Below, in pieces: positions 44,174 to 56,242 of a stretch of DNA of 64,000 bases. The stretch spans positions 14,595,243 through 14,659,242 of the forward strand of contig JAHCVI010000001.1 of the NCBI GenBank assembly GCA_019096155.1, written 5' to 3'. Within the stretch, counting starts at the first letter, position 1. The number at the start of each line of letters is the position of its first letter. Source of the stretch: Staphylotrichum longicolle (lineage: Eukaryota > Ascomycota > Sordariomycetes > Sordariales > Chaetomiaceae). Position numbers and translations under genes: made by a program. The notes under the pieces were generated by a model that saw nothing but the letters and a program-made list of their open reading frames with translations, had not been told where the DNA came from and ran no database searches.

Positions 44174-46871
44174 ATGGACGACAACTTTGGAATTCATGGG
44201 CCGGACAATCCCAGGCTACAGCCCCGATATCCTTCCTCGTCTTTGCCGTCGCCAAGCTCAAAGGCCAGTACCGACAGTTGGCCGTAGCACGACATGAAAG
44301 CTCGGACTCCGCGGTTGGCTACCGGAAGACCATACTGCGGGCCTGCCGACGCGCTATCACCACCTTGTCTGACCCAGCCAACCGCACTGCCGTTCAGGGT
44401 GAGTTGGCACTTGCCGAGGCAGCGTACGCCCACCACGGCCTGGCTCCACCACGGTTGGAGCTTCGAAGTGTCGATCAGTGCATGATACCGGATTGGAATC
44501 GGGAGCGAGTGAACAGGTGGTGGAACCAGGACATGGTTGAGTTTCCATTCATTTCCACGTGCCTCGTCGTCAGCGTTGGGGGCGAATGTATCGATCGCTC
44601 CCAAGTCACGGTAGGCCCACTCGGGTTGGTGTTCACCGATACCATGCAGTATGGCATGGCGGTGGTGGATATTTCCGACCTCGACGGCGTTAGATATGGG
44701 ATCGTGGCGTTTGGGACGTTCCAACCGCTCATGTCAAATGGTGAGTTTGCCGAGGCAGTCCTCGAGCCTACAAGGCCAAGACAGCCGCTGTCGGCAGAGG
44801 CGTACATGAACAAGTTCGCTTCTGCCGAAGGTGCAAAAGAGATCGATAAGCTGCAGTTGGAAAAGTACCAGCTGGTTGGTCTGGACGCTTTGGAAGGTAG
44901 GGACCGACTTCCTTCACTGCCGAGTTGACATGGGAGACATCGCTAACCGTGGCGTGTAATGAAGTGGTTTGGCCTGACCACGGCCATCACCAGCAGCAGC
45001 ACCATGAGCAACGATTAAGGGGCAGCTCATCGAGCCAAGCTGACAACCTATCTGGTCCACACTCTCTCGGTGAACAGGCTGCTGCGGCCCTAGTACGCCG
45101 GCTAGTAAAGACTCTGGACGGTAGCAACGGGGATCTGGATAGTGACCTTTTCCGGGAGACTCAGAGTCTTCCCAACTTTCCAGAGATGCTACGAACTCAG
45201 CTAGAGCAACACGCACACAACCTCCATCAGTCCGCCTTTGCCACAGACCTACTCCGTACAGCCTACGCCGAGCAAACGCACCTCAACTGGGTCACGTTCA
45301 GTCACCTCTCCCCAGCGGTAATCGGCTCTGCCATCAAGAGCCTGAAACACGCCCGCTCCATCAGCCTCTGCATCGACCAAATCAACGGCGCCCCGGCCGA
45401 GATTATCTCAGCGCTAGCTGCTCATAGCCCCCCGTTTGACTCGCTCTACCTCCACCAAACCCCGACCCGTCAAACCGACCAGCCCACTGCAGACTTCCTC
45501 GCCCACCTTGCTGCTCACCCCCAGCTCGCCCGCACCCCCAATATCTTCCTAACGGGCATCTTCTCCGCTTCCCTCCGGCGAACCATTCTCCTGTCCCCGC
45601 AAACCTTCACCCCCCACTTTCCCCCTTTTCTCATCCAACACCTGATCCTCCGGCACACCCACCCCACTGACGACGACGATGACGACGATGATGATGACGA
45701 AAGCGACGTGGAGGACAGTGATGGCAGCAACAGCAGCAGCAGCAACGACTCCACCCCGCCAACCCAAACCCAACCCCCCAACCCAAAAAAACTCACTGGC
45801 CAGTATACTACTACCTCGGCGACACACCTTACCGCGCAGAGCGCTTCGCGACGGGCTTCCTCCACCTCCTCCGCGCGCTCGCCCAGGGCCGCACGGCGGC
45901 GTTCCCCGACCCGCACAGCCCCGACGACCTGTTGCGGGACACGCTGTGCGGGGCGCCGCCGACGCTGCGCGACGACGACCTCTTCGTCGCCTACGAGGAC
46001 GAGCCGGCGACGGCCCGCGCGCAGGTCGCGCCGCTGCCGTGCGAGAACCGGAGCGTGCCCTGGCTGGCGGCGCGGTGCGGCGTGCCGCGCGCGCTGCTGT
46101 TTCGCGGGGAGTGCTGGCCGCTGGTGCGGACGGCGCCGGATTATTCGGACGCCGATGAGTCGGAGGCGGCTGGGTTGTGGAGCGTCGTGGTGGATGTCGG
46201 CGTGAGCGGGGAAGATGGGAAGCCGGTGGTGGGGTATGCTTTTGTCAAGGGGATGGTGGTAGAGGGCGGGGGGAGAAGGTTAGGGTGGTGGGTGGGCTGC
46301 GGGAGTTTCTTGCGGAGGCGGCGCCTGAGGTGGACGGGGGTTTGGTGGATCGGCGGCTGGAGGAGTTGAATCGACGAATGGTGGAGCTGGAGAGATCGAT
46401 GTCGCCGACATGGGACCCGCGGCCGGTGAGGCGTAAGTGGGTGCATACTTTCGGGGAAGGGGAAGCGAGAGAGATTCTGGACGAGCTGTTGGTGGACGCG
46501 AAAACGTTTGGGAGGAACATGTTGAGGGTCGCAATGCTCGCGCGGCCAGAAGGTAAGCGGCCATGTCCCACAAATTGTTGCGCCCTTCTAGGTGCTCATT
46601 ATACTCTAGATCAGCGATGGTACCCTCAACTGCTGGAGGACGGGGGCGCAGCCGAAGAGGCAAGAAGGTTTTTGGCGGACGGACTCCCAAGGTACGTTGT
46701 CTCCAGCGTTCTGGCCAGACTTGGGCTAAACACTCTTTGCATCCTAGGCCGAACAATACACTCGGGGCTTTGTTCGATCTTTCTTCTGATAGCGAGGAGG
46801 ATGGTTCTGACTCGGATGACTCGGATGACGAAGCTGAGGACATGCTACACATTTATCCCGGGCCTGACTAG
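44174..46871 (+). CDS. Large gene of unknown function (frames disrupted)
   Basis: I do not recognise the family. One long coding signal changes frame several times. Part 1, about 44200-44896, includes SFLVFAVAKLKGQYRQLAVARHE and WWNQDMVEFPFISTCLVVSV. Part 2, about 45000-45785, includes HLNWVTFSHLSP and a poly-Asp stretch. Part 3, about 45792-46268, includes VYYYLGDTPYRAERFATGF and VPWLAARCGVPRALLF. Part 4 runs to 46871 with LREFLAEAAPEVDGGL, introns at 46553-46609 and 46692-46747, and an acidic C-terminus (DSDDSDDEAEDM). The shift from part 2 to part 3 falls at an A7 run (45785-45791), and from 3 to 4 at a G6 run (46268-46273). Those are typical places for length errors. The start codon is uncertain: the ATG at 44174 opens in another frame. 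Confidence 0.5.
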
Positions 46872-47727
46872 CTCAGGTACCTACCTGAGCTTCTACAGGA
46901 GTATGGTCGCAACGTGGATTGCTAAACAAGGAGCAGATGGAATTTAGATAGACACCCCTAGTGAAAATGATAGTAGCGTTAGTGGCAGCTCTAGGGTTAG
47001 GTAGTTCGCTACCACCAACGTGACAGAGCCGAGTCTTGCCTTTGGCGGGAGGTCTAGCTCTAGCCATTGGACAAGTTCATGTTTGGTGCACTCAAGGAGG
47101 CAATCTACGGTCACAGGCAGCCACTACGGGATGGCGAAATTTCCCACGATTGCCAACTGTCAATTCGCCCGCCAATTCCATGGACACGTTCGGTTTTTTA
47201 GTTCATCAAAGATACCTTTGTTGCAGCTCTGCAGAGGCCACGGTAGAGAATTCGCCGTTCAGGGTAGCATTTCCCGTCTGTTGCGCCCTCCACCACCATG
47301 TACGGTTATGAGAATATTGAACGTATAACTCGCGAAAAATCGGGGGCTATCCCGGACTTTTCAAGCCATCGACCCTCGTTCCGAAGGTGTTGAAGAGAGA
47401 GCTGGAGCCCACAACCTAATCGTGTAGGTTATTACCCTGAGCCAGACACTTGGCAAGGTTGGCTGTAGGCCTCTCTGCAGAGCTAGTCAACATGTCGATT
47501 GGGGGGAGGGGAGGAGCGCAGCAATCCATCATTTTAACCAATCGGGAAGTTCTTAGGTATGACATGGCAAGGAGCCCAGTTGTCGCCCAAGATCAGGCAA
47601 ACCCCGCAACCCTCCACGGTTCGCATTGTTCCTTACCTGATGCTCACTTCGACTTGGAAACAAACGCTGAGTGCCTCTGCCGATCGCAAACCACTCAAGT
47701 GGAAACAATAAGGAGCTCACAGACGCC
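46872..47727. other. Intergenic region upstream of the RdRP gene
   Basis: No supported gene. It should contain the RdRP promoter. The frame running into the RdRP from 47671 has no ATG before 47728. Confidence 0.45.
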
Positions 47728-50700
47728 ATGGAGGTCTTCTTGTCCAATCTCCCAGCAGACCTCACGGATCGGAGCCTGCAAACTCAGCTACATCCATTCT
47801 TAGAAAAGCTGTCCATCACCAACTACAGCTGCGGGGTGCAGAAGAACAAAAGGATTGGCTTTGTGAGGTTCCTTCACAACACCGACGGCATCACCTTTCT
47901 CGTCCACCATGGTGAGAGTACTCAGAGCAAACCCAATGCCAACTACGGCGTTCGACGCGAAGCAAGACTATTTTTGATGGGAGATGGGGTCTTATGTAGA
48001 CCAAGCACAAACAAGGCAATGAGCCAGTTCGATCTTGCCAGCATCCGCCACGAGGTTGAGAAGCGACAATCCCAACCGAAGCGGACCGGACATACGCCGA
48101 CCACCTTTAGCGTACGGGAGCTCAGCTGCGGGCACTTCAGTTTTGCCAATAGGACCCAGTTCACCTTCGTTTCGGAGTGGTCGAGTCATGTGCCTTGGAT
48201 CGCCAGGTTCACCAAGCACAACGTCCTCATCAAAACCCCGCAGAGGAAGGCTGAGCTTCGCATCCCGTACGCAAGTATCGTTGAGCTCATCTGGTCTGAG
48301 AAAGGGAAAATCGCCCTCATTCTGTCGATGCCGCCCATCATTTTGGTTGCCGAGGACCCCGATCTCTCGGACACATTCGCCAAGTTCAACTTTAAGACGA
48401 GAAAGGGTCCCGACTACACCCGTGTGCCGTATCTTGGCAAGGGGCACGCCAAAGTCGCCGGCCTCTGCACGGCTTATTGCATCTCCGTCCCTGCCGACAC
48501 GGTTGGCGGGTTTGGGCAAGGCGACTTTCTTCACAAGATCTCCAAGCTCAAAGCAGACGAGCTGATCGTTGCCACCCAATTCGACTTCACGCACCAAGTA
48601 GCTGGATCCCCTGGCTGTCGTCTTTCTCGGTACCCCGACGCTCTTGAGGCTCTACATAAAAGTCTGGAGCACTACACCCAAAAAGCACTGCTCCCCTTTA
48701 CATTTTCCTTCATGTTGGAACGCCTGGTGCGCAATGGCTATCTTCACCCGACCGTTGTCGCCGAGCTGGGAAGAAAGCTCGTCAACGTCTTCCAGACATC
48801 CAAGCGTGGTAGAAATCAACATCTACCGATCTCGGTAGACGCCTTCAAGAAACTCTTCCAACGGATTCAGCACCCCTCGCCTTTCGCCGATCCTAGACAG
48901 TTTGAAGCCGATGGCATCATGCAATACCTGGAACAGATTGAAGGGGAACTGAGAGCCGAGATGGGGCCGAGAGCCGAGCTCTCCAAAGACACGCAGAGCT
49001 CGGTCAACATCTTTCGCGCCATCATCACCCCGACCCGCATCACTTTTGAGGGACCTGAGTTGGAGGCCAAGAACCGAATCCTCCGCAAGTTCCCCGATCA
49101 TATCGACTACTTTCTCAGGGCACAGTTTTGCGATGAGAACGGCGAGGACATGCACTACAATCCCAAGGTCTCACTCGACCCCATCTATGCTCGGTTCAAG
49201 CAGATGCTCAGCGACGGGATCTCTCTCGCCGGTCGATTGTACGGATTCCTAGGATTCTCTCACTCATCTCTCCGATCACACTCGGTTTGGCTATCAGCGC
49301 CTTTCGTCTATCAAGGAACACCGCACTTCCCCAAATTCATCATTGGAACCCTTGGAGAGTTTAAGGATATCAAGTCGCCAGCGCGGCGGGCCGCTCGTAT
49401 CGGGCAGGCCTTCTCCGAAACGCCCTTCACCGTCCCCCTGGATACAAACGACATCGTCGTTTCCAGAATCCGCGACGTGGAGAGGAATGACCGGATATTC
49501 AGCGATGGCGTTGGGACCATCTCGTATGGTGCTCTCGAGTGTGTATGGGACGCGCTGCCCGAATCTACCGGCAACCCGACGGCCTTGCAGGTGCGGTGGG
49601 CAGGGGCCAAGGGTATGCTCTCCCTCGAGGGATGCCTCATCGGTCGGCAGATTTGTTTCCGTAAATCAATGGACAAGTTTCCGAGTAAAGATGGCGCCAC
49701 GCTGGAAATCTGCGACTCGGCCTATCGAGCGATCCCGATGGTCCTCAATCGACAAGTCATAAAAATACTGGAAGACCTAGGAGCCCCTGACGAGTGGTTC
49801 CTCAAACTGCAGACGAGGGAGATGGAGTTTCTTCGCGGAATCACATCCAGCGTTTTCAACACGGCATCTTTCCTCCGTGCTCAGTCAATCGGGGGCGCTG
49901 TTCGCCTCGAACGCTTTCTGCGAAAAGCGGAAAAGCTGGGCGCCGACTACCGGGAGGACCCATTCCTGCGAAGTGCTATTGAGGCTGTCGTGCTCAGAGA
50001 CCTAAGGCTTTTGAAGTACAAAACCCGCATCCCTGTTGAGAAGGGTGCGACCCTATTTGGGATAATGGACGAGACCGGACTTTTACGGGAAGGGCAAGTC
50101 TACGTGACGTTTGATAAGATGCGAGGATGCCCCGCCGACCCTCCAGGGGATTGCGAGGTTATTGTCACCAAGTCGCCGGCTTTGCATCCAGGGGACATCC
50201 AGCGCGTGCGAAACGTCGTCCCCCCCGGGCCACAACCTACTCCAGCAGAGGAACTGCATTGCATTCAGCAGACGGGAAAACGAGACCTACCTAGCCAACT
50301 CTCTGGAGGCGATTTAGACGGCGACTTGTTCCATGTCCTCTGGGACCCCGAGCTCGTGGCTTTGTCGAGACTACTGAGCCGCCGACTATCCCCGAGTGAA
50401 ACCGCTGGAGATCGGCGTCCCCGTCACCGCCGAACACATGGCCGATTTCTTTGTCGAGTTCATGAAGGCTGACCGTTTGGGCGTCATCGCAACGAGGCAT
50501 ATGATTTTGGCCGACCAGATGGGAGAAGGGACGTTTCATCCCGACTGCTTGGAGCTGGCAAAGCTCCATTCCAGCGCCGTGGACTTTTCCAAATCTGGAA
50601 GGCCCGTCGAGTTTGGTGAGCTCCCAAAACTAGAGTCATATGCGAGACCAGATTTGTGAGTCACCGTCCCTACTACCTACCACTCCTCATTGCTATGCGT

Positions 50701-51579
50701 GATGGAGGTTGACTGTGTTTGCGCTCGAAGCTTGGCACCGGGGCCATGGGTCAAGATTCTGACGAATTCTGAACTCATGATGGACGACCATATCGCCCAA
50801 GACGAGGAAGACGAGGACGCAGATGCACCACGCTACAAGCACTACTACTCCCAAAAGATCCTGGGAAAGCTGTACCGTGGAGTTCATGAAGACAAGATCT
50901 GGAACAACAATATCAGACGAGCCACCCCACATAGCGACACATTCTGGGAGATACTTATTCGTAACTTCCAAGAACAGATCGACGCCATTGGTAAAACAGA
51001 CTGGCGATGTCGTCGACAGGAGGCGGGTAGTCTACGGCATGTGTATGTCTTGCATACCCTGGCACATACTCCCCCAGGTATTATTAGGCTCACTAACACC
51101 GATGGTTCATGATTAGGTATGACGATGCCATCTTTGGTCTCGCGACGCAATGGTCAGACCATCCCACTCAGCCCTTGACAGAAATTGAAGTGTTTGTTGG
51201 CTTCATTCTCAACAAGAAGGGGTTTTCGGGGAATCGCCAACGGGACCGATCCATCAAGCTCAAGGATGAATACGACCGGATAGCGACGGGAATCACACGT
51301 AAGATGCAAAGTCCTACGACAGCCACCCTCGAGGATAGACTCGCCATGTTGGAGTTGTGTTTTGCCTGTGTCCATATAGGCGGCGAGAAGAGCGGGGTGG
51401 TCAATCGCCGTGCACGCAAGTTGCCGGAGGAGGGGCGTAGTTTCAGGGTTGTGGCGGCTTCGGCGTTGATGAGCGAGCTCAGCTCGGCTTGTTGTAATGT
51501 GGGCGCAAGACACGGAAGCGGCGGTTTCGTGGGTGTGCACGCCGCAAATGTCCTGGTTGGAGAGGGGATGCGCAATTAG
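47728..51579 (+). CDS. RNA-dependent RNA polymerase (QDE-1/SAD-1/RRP-3 family), frameshifted
   Basis: Copies single-stranded RNA to double-stranded RNA for Dicer, the source of small RNAs in quelling or meiotic silencing. An RRM-like N-terminus (VFLSNLPADLTDRSLQ) precedes the RdRP region: RIFSDGVGTISYG, then the catalytic loop LPSQLSGGDLDGDLFHVLWD with the D-x-D-G-D triad at D862, D864 and D866. About 40 bp later the frame fails: the family text reappears as DYPRVKPLEIGVPV in another frame, so one or two bases seem to be missing at 50350-50400. Downstream exons carry ILADQMGEGTFHPDC, GKLYRGVHEDKIW, then VYDDAIFGLATQW across an intron (51043-51116) and LPEEGRSFRVVAASAL at the end. The exon edge near 50656-50750 is not fixed. 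By its N-terminus and size it looks closest to RRP-3-like proteins, held loosely. Confidence 0.85.
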
Positions 51580-52189
51580 TGCTTTGGGAGCGACCACGTC
51601 CGTCAACGCGCCGATGACCTTGTGTGGTAGCCCAGTCCCGATGCAGCCGAGGACCAGACAATGATTTGCGAGTTGGTAGGGGAAAGTGTTGAGATTTTCG
51701 TGAGCTCGTCCTATAATATCTCTCTTCGCCAAGGTTATATGTGTGTAAGACATAGCTCGCGTTGGGGATGGAGGGCATTGCGGAGACCGCCCTGGTAATA
51801 TCTGCGCAGGCCCGACGACCTGCTCGCCAGAAGCGGCTCTACCCTAAATCTGGAAAGTGTTAGTTTTTGTCTAGCTAGGCTAACGTGAATGAAAGGTTTG
51901 AGCGTGGTGAATTCGTTGGCCTGGTGATGCTCAGGGCCACCAGGGCTTTCCTCTCAGGGGTTGTGAGCTTAGCGCATTACAGCCGCCGAGTGTCGTGACG
52001 CCAAAATTATCAGCGGCGGCTAGTATATCTTGCCCACGGCCTAGCGGTCCTCTCCCGGCTATCCGATTTCGGAGCTCCGCGCACCTGGAGATACATGGGC
52101 CGGATATGCGCGTCTGCCGGCCGGTCTCCTTACAAGGACGTCTCCCGCATCGACCTGACCAGGTCCGAAGTGGCCCGCTAGGTTGACCA
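51580..52189. other. Intergenic region
   Basis: No supported gene between the RdRP and the degenerate frame that follows. Confidence 0.35.
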
Positions 52190-52581
52190 CGACTTGGGGA
52201 GTGACATTCAGGATTCCGAGCTGTATTTCGGGTTGTTCTCGACGCCGTTATGGATCCGGGCGCTGTACTGGCTGACAGTTAAGTTGTCTTTGGTCGCCGA
52301 AGGTTGCAGACACGCTCGCTCGGCGCGTCTTGTGGGTCCCGCTGAGGACCATCTTCTTCCAGCACGATGTCTGGGAGTACCGTGGGTATTTTAAGATATT
52401 TGGATATTGGTATTTGTTCCTAAACAAGCCGGACTGGGTCAAGAGATATGGGAAGTGGAGCGAGTATTTCTTTTCGAGGCAGTTTCTTCGTATGTACTAC
52501 TTGCTAGGGACACAGACTATTGGTATGGGGACTTGGTACGTGGAGTGTGAGCTCTTGGATTCTGTTGGCGACGAGAAATGA
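52190..52581 (+). pseudogene. Degenerate coding fragment, unknown family
   Basis: Two frames carry coherent aromatic-rich text: LFSTPLWIRALYWLTVKLSLVAE (shown in part: LWIRALYWLTVKLSL) near 52230-52300, then LRTIFFQHDVWEYRGYFKIFGYWYLF near 52340-52420 in another frame, ending KWSEYFFSRQFLRMYYLLG. The jump between them suggests a frameshifted remnant. No function is known to me. Confidence 0.35.
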
Positions 52582-53344
52582 TGCAGGCCCCGATAACGCA
52601 TTATTGGATCATGGGCAGCCTCTACATCTTCCACACCATACATAAATCCCGATATCCTACCACCACTGCAACACCTCTTCTTCTTCGTGCCAACAGAAAC
52701 GATGACTTAGAAATGTCTGGAATTCTAGCGACGGTCTACGGTCAAGTATACCCTTGGTATTCTCCCCTCCCATAGAAATAAGTACAACTAGCTTTCATCT
52801 TAAGACTTTCGTGATTGCGGAGCCAACTTTAGTCTGATGCCACTCTCTAGTCTTGGCAGCGTTTAGTCTAGATCAGAGTCATGGTGGACGGAGAACTCGC
52901 ATCTATGATCTTGGGTTCTGTCTTGGTTAGTGTGTTACAATCTCAAGATCAGCTCCATCGTCTTCCAGCTATTTGCAAGGAGCGGGAAAGGACATTCGAT
53001 AAGACCTATATTGCGCTGTGGCGTCCACAACTTATCGTGGCTCGAACCCAGCAGGGTCAACGGTCTTGGCTCACCTTGGCTCACCCTGGCCTGGCTAAGG
53101 CGGCCGAACCCCTGGCGGAGATCATCGATTGATGTTGCATTGTACCTGCAGGATTGTCGGTAATAGCATTCCTAATTATAAACCCGGACAGTGAAAGGTA
53201 AGACGGCACATCAAGATTCCGAGCTGAAGGCCCCTGAGATTGTGGGGCGAAGCATGTGTATGTACTGTAGCGCCTCATTCTCGCCAAAATCATCAGCTTT
53301 CAATCCAAGTTCATTTTATCTTGACCTTGCCTAGGTGTTCGACA
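52582..53344. other. Intergenic region
   Basis: No supported gene. A tandem 'ggctcaccttggctcaccctggcc' duplication lies near 53067-53090. Confidence 0.4.
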
Positions 53345-54255
53345 ATGAAGTTCACCACCCTCGCTGCCCTGGTATCGAGCCTGGCGCCCGCAAGCGCCTA
53401 CCTTGTGACTGGCGACCCTCTCAACTGCCGCTCTGGACCAGGCACCGGCTACGCGATCAAGAAGACTTATCCTAAGGACACGGACATCAGCATCACCTGC
53501 CAGACAGCCGGCCCGAGCATCAATGGCAATGCCATCTGGGACAAGACCTCGGACGGCTGCTACGTGTCCGACTACTACGTCAAGACGGGCGTCAGCGGCT
53601 ATGTAATGGACAAATGCGGCAGCGGCACAACCTGCGACGCGCCTTCAGCAAACCAGGCGACGGTCAATCTCATTGCCGAGTTTGAGGGCTTTGTCGACCA
53701 CGTTTGTACGCGCTCCTATTCATCCTTTACCCAGCCGAACATCTCACTCATACTGTACTCTCATCAGACATCGACGACGTCGGCAATCCCACAGTCGGCT
53801 ACGGCCACCTGTGCAACGACGCCAAGTGCTCCGGCGTAAAGTATTCTATCCCCCTTTCTGAAGCCGACGGCAAGAAACTCCTCGCCGACGACATGAAGGT
53901 ACAGTTTCCCCTCCCCATATCTTTTTGCTCTACACGCCACTCATCCCACTGCCAGATCTTTGAAGACTGCATCACCACCGTCCTCACCCCGTCCAAAGTG
54001 ACGCTCAATGCCAACCAATACGGCGCCCTCGTCAGCTGGGCCTTCAACATGGGCTGCCCGGCCGTCGAGACGTCGACACTCGTCGCGCGACTCAAGGCGG
54101 GGACCGACCCCGTCAACACGGTGCTGGCCGAGGAGCTGCCGCGCTGGGTGCACGCCGGCGGCGTGGTGTTCCCCGGCCTTGTACGCCGCCGCAAGGCCGA
54201 GGTTGCGCTCGCGAAGGAGGCGACCAAGGTGGGGGCATTGCCGGTGGATTGTTGA
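53345..54255 (+). CDS. Secreted GH24 (phage-type) lysozyme with SH3-like domain
   Basis: Predicted 263-residue extracellular muramidase that cleaves bacterial peptidoglycan between MurNAc and GlcNAc. Exons are 53345-53705, 53768-53898 and 53956-54255. Other donor choices near 53701 break the frame; GTACGC at 53706 gives VDHV joined to YIDDVG. The signal peptide (TLAALVSSLAPASA) is followed by a Cys-rich SH3-like wall-binding domain (LNCRSGPGTGYAI). The catalytic domain has the T4-lysozyme triad layout: EGF (Glu), then DDVGNPTVGYGHL with Asp and Thr. A later part, NQYGALVSWAFNMGCPAV, matches the lower helix bundle. In fungi this family is thought to descend from bacterial or phage genes; a defence or feeding role against bacteria is inference. 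Confidence 0.92.
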
Positions 54256-54734
54256 TCGCTAGTAGAGTGAGCAGGTGTCCAGTTCTTGTAGATATTGGAT
54301 TATAAGGGGCGAAGAGAGAGGAACGTACATACGTAATATCTTGTTACATCAAGAAGGCAGTCATCCAGGCGCGGGCAGTCCCTTGGGACTATTATTTTAG
54401 GGCATGTTCATGTTCGTGCCCATATACATTACTGAGACTACCTAACATCCATAAGCCCTGTGGTATAATCGCCATCCCCTTTTCGAACTGAACTCAACCG
54501 TGGTATCGTTACTCGTACACAACCAGTTCCACCCCAAAGCGCCCTTTGAAAACCGAAAATGTGAACCAAGCAGCCGCTTTTCCTTATCCATCTCATGCCG
54601 CTGTCGCGTTTACCAAGTCCCCCAGGTATAGCTTTCTCAACGCCGTAAAATACTCCACAAACTTCTTTCGTTCTATTCTCACAGTCAGCCAGTCACCGAC
54701 AACGGTATTGCAGGAAAAAGACAAAGACATACCT
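54256..54734. other. Intergenic region between convergent genes
   Basis: Lies between 3' ends of the lysozyme (plus) and the next gene (minus). No gene seen. Confidence 0.4.
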
Positions 54735-55896
54735 TCAACCCCCCGAAACTCCAACGCAACCTTCTTCACCCTCTTCACCCCACCAGCCCCTCTCCACCTG
54801 ATACCGCCCCGCGCTCGCCAGATTCCAAACCTCTCCGCCCTCCGCATCCGTCTCCCTCGCCGTGACCCCCGACACGCCCGCGACCTGCAATATCACCTTC
54901 CTGCACTGCGGCGGCTGCGGGGTGGGAGCCGACGACCTCCGCCGAGATAAGGGCTGCTGGCCCTGGGCGGACGCGTTCAGCATGTCCAGCGACAGCTCGC
55001 CCGCGCGGTAAGGTACCTGTGGCTGCTTCTGTGCGTAGGCGTCTGAGTCTTGCTGCTGGCAGTTGCAGAGGGCGGGGTTGATGCGGATGTATTGGTCGAC
55101 TGGAGTGTGTCAGTGATGGTTGGATATCATGTGGGAGGCTGTTGGTGAAGGGGACATTGAACGTACTGTCGATGACCAACAGCTGGCCGGACCTGGCAGA
55201 CTCCTGTCCCTGGACTGAAACGGATGGGAGGAAGATCACGAGACGCGGCGGGTCGGGCTCGTCGAGGATGCAGCCCACGTTTCCGCGCTTGTCGACTTGG
55301 ATTAGGTTTGTTGGCCGCCTGACAGTCTTGGTGAGGGACGAGGAGGAGGACTGAGACAAGGACGCGGAGGAAGTCACGGTGGAGGTGCGGGTGAGAGATG
55401 GGGTCCCGCTCATGCTGCGCGGGACGGCTTGTGCGTCGAGAGGGATGCTTGGCGTCGACGAAGCGCGTCTGGAGTCAAGGGAGAGGCTGAGGCGGGAGAA
55501 CGCCGCAATGGGGGCGAGCATGGGCGGGTTAGGGGACACGAGAGGGGTCTTGGAGCTGCGGCGCGTCTTCTTGGCGGGTTCGGCATCGACGAGTTCTTCT
55601 GGCAGTTGCTGGCCTTGTGATGGGCGGGTTGATGACCAGAGTTGGACTCGGCCTGTGCCGGCTCGACGTGCACCTCCGATGACGGCATTGGCGCGCTGAG
55701 AGACCACGTATGTGGTGGGACTGGGTGCGGAATTGGAGGTCAGTATTGAAGAAACAGCAAGACTTCGAGCGGAACTGACAAGTCGTCCACCACCTTGTAT
55801 CCTGTCATCCATTGTTGGAACTTGAACAGGTCTGGTGCGCATGTTAGTGAAGGGGTCTGATGGATTGGACCGCTGGATGCAAACCCTTTTCGCCAT
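54735..55896 (-). CDS. Ser/Pro-rich hypothetical protein
   Basis: I do not recognise this protein. Exons on the minus strand are 55896-55167 and 55099-54735, giving 364 residues; the junction turns VID plus A into IDQYIRINPALCNCQ in frame. The N-terminal 200 residues are Ser/Thr/Pro/Arg-rich and look disordered. The second half has short ordered segments (PPRLVIFLPSVSV, RKVILQVAGVSGV) and a two-Cys motif CNC. No signal peptide or membrane helix is seen. The ATG at 55809 (MDDRIQGGG) is an alternative start. A third exon beyond GEEG is possible, because a GTATGT donor lies just past the stop in a frame reading KKVALEFRGVEG. Confidence 0.6.
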
Positions 55897-56242
55897 GAAA
55901 CGCCAACCGGAAGCAATGCTGCCTGCGATTTTTTGTTGGGGTCAAGGTTACCAAATACAGGTGAGTGTTGGAATTTAGGGCATGCAGGGAGGGTTCCAGA
56001 TGGATGGACTTCAAGTCAATCGGGTGTCTAGAACAGTCAGCCGTAATGTTCAAATCGACGGCGTCGTCCACGGCTTACTCTACATCCGCTGGCATAGCGC
56101 CACACGTGATGACAGTGAGATGCTCTTCATCCTTCTCTTGCTGGTAGATTTCCAGTGACTGTTCGGCAATCGTGGTTGTACTCTGCAAGCGACTGAAATA
56201 ATAGCTTTAGCGACTTGGCTCTGCAGTACTCCATCACTCTAC
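55897..56242. other. Intergenic region
   Basis: Short space between two minus-strand genes. No gene is supported. Confidence 0.4.
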
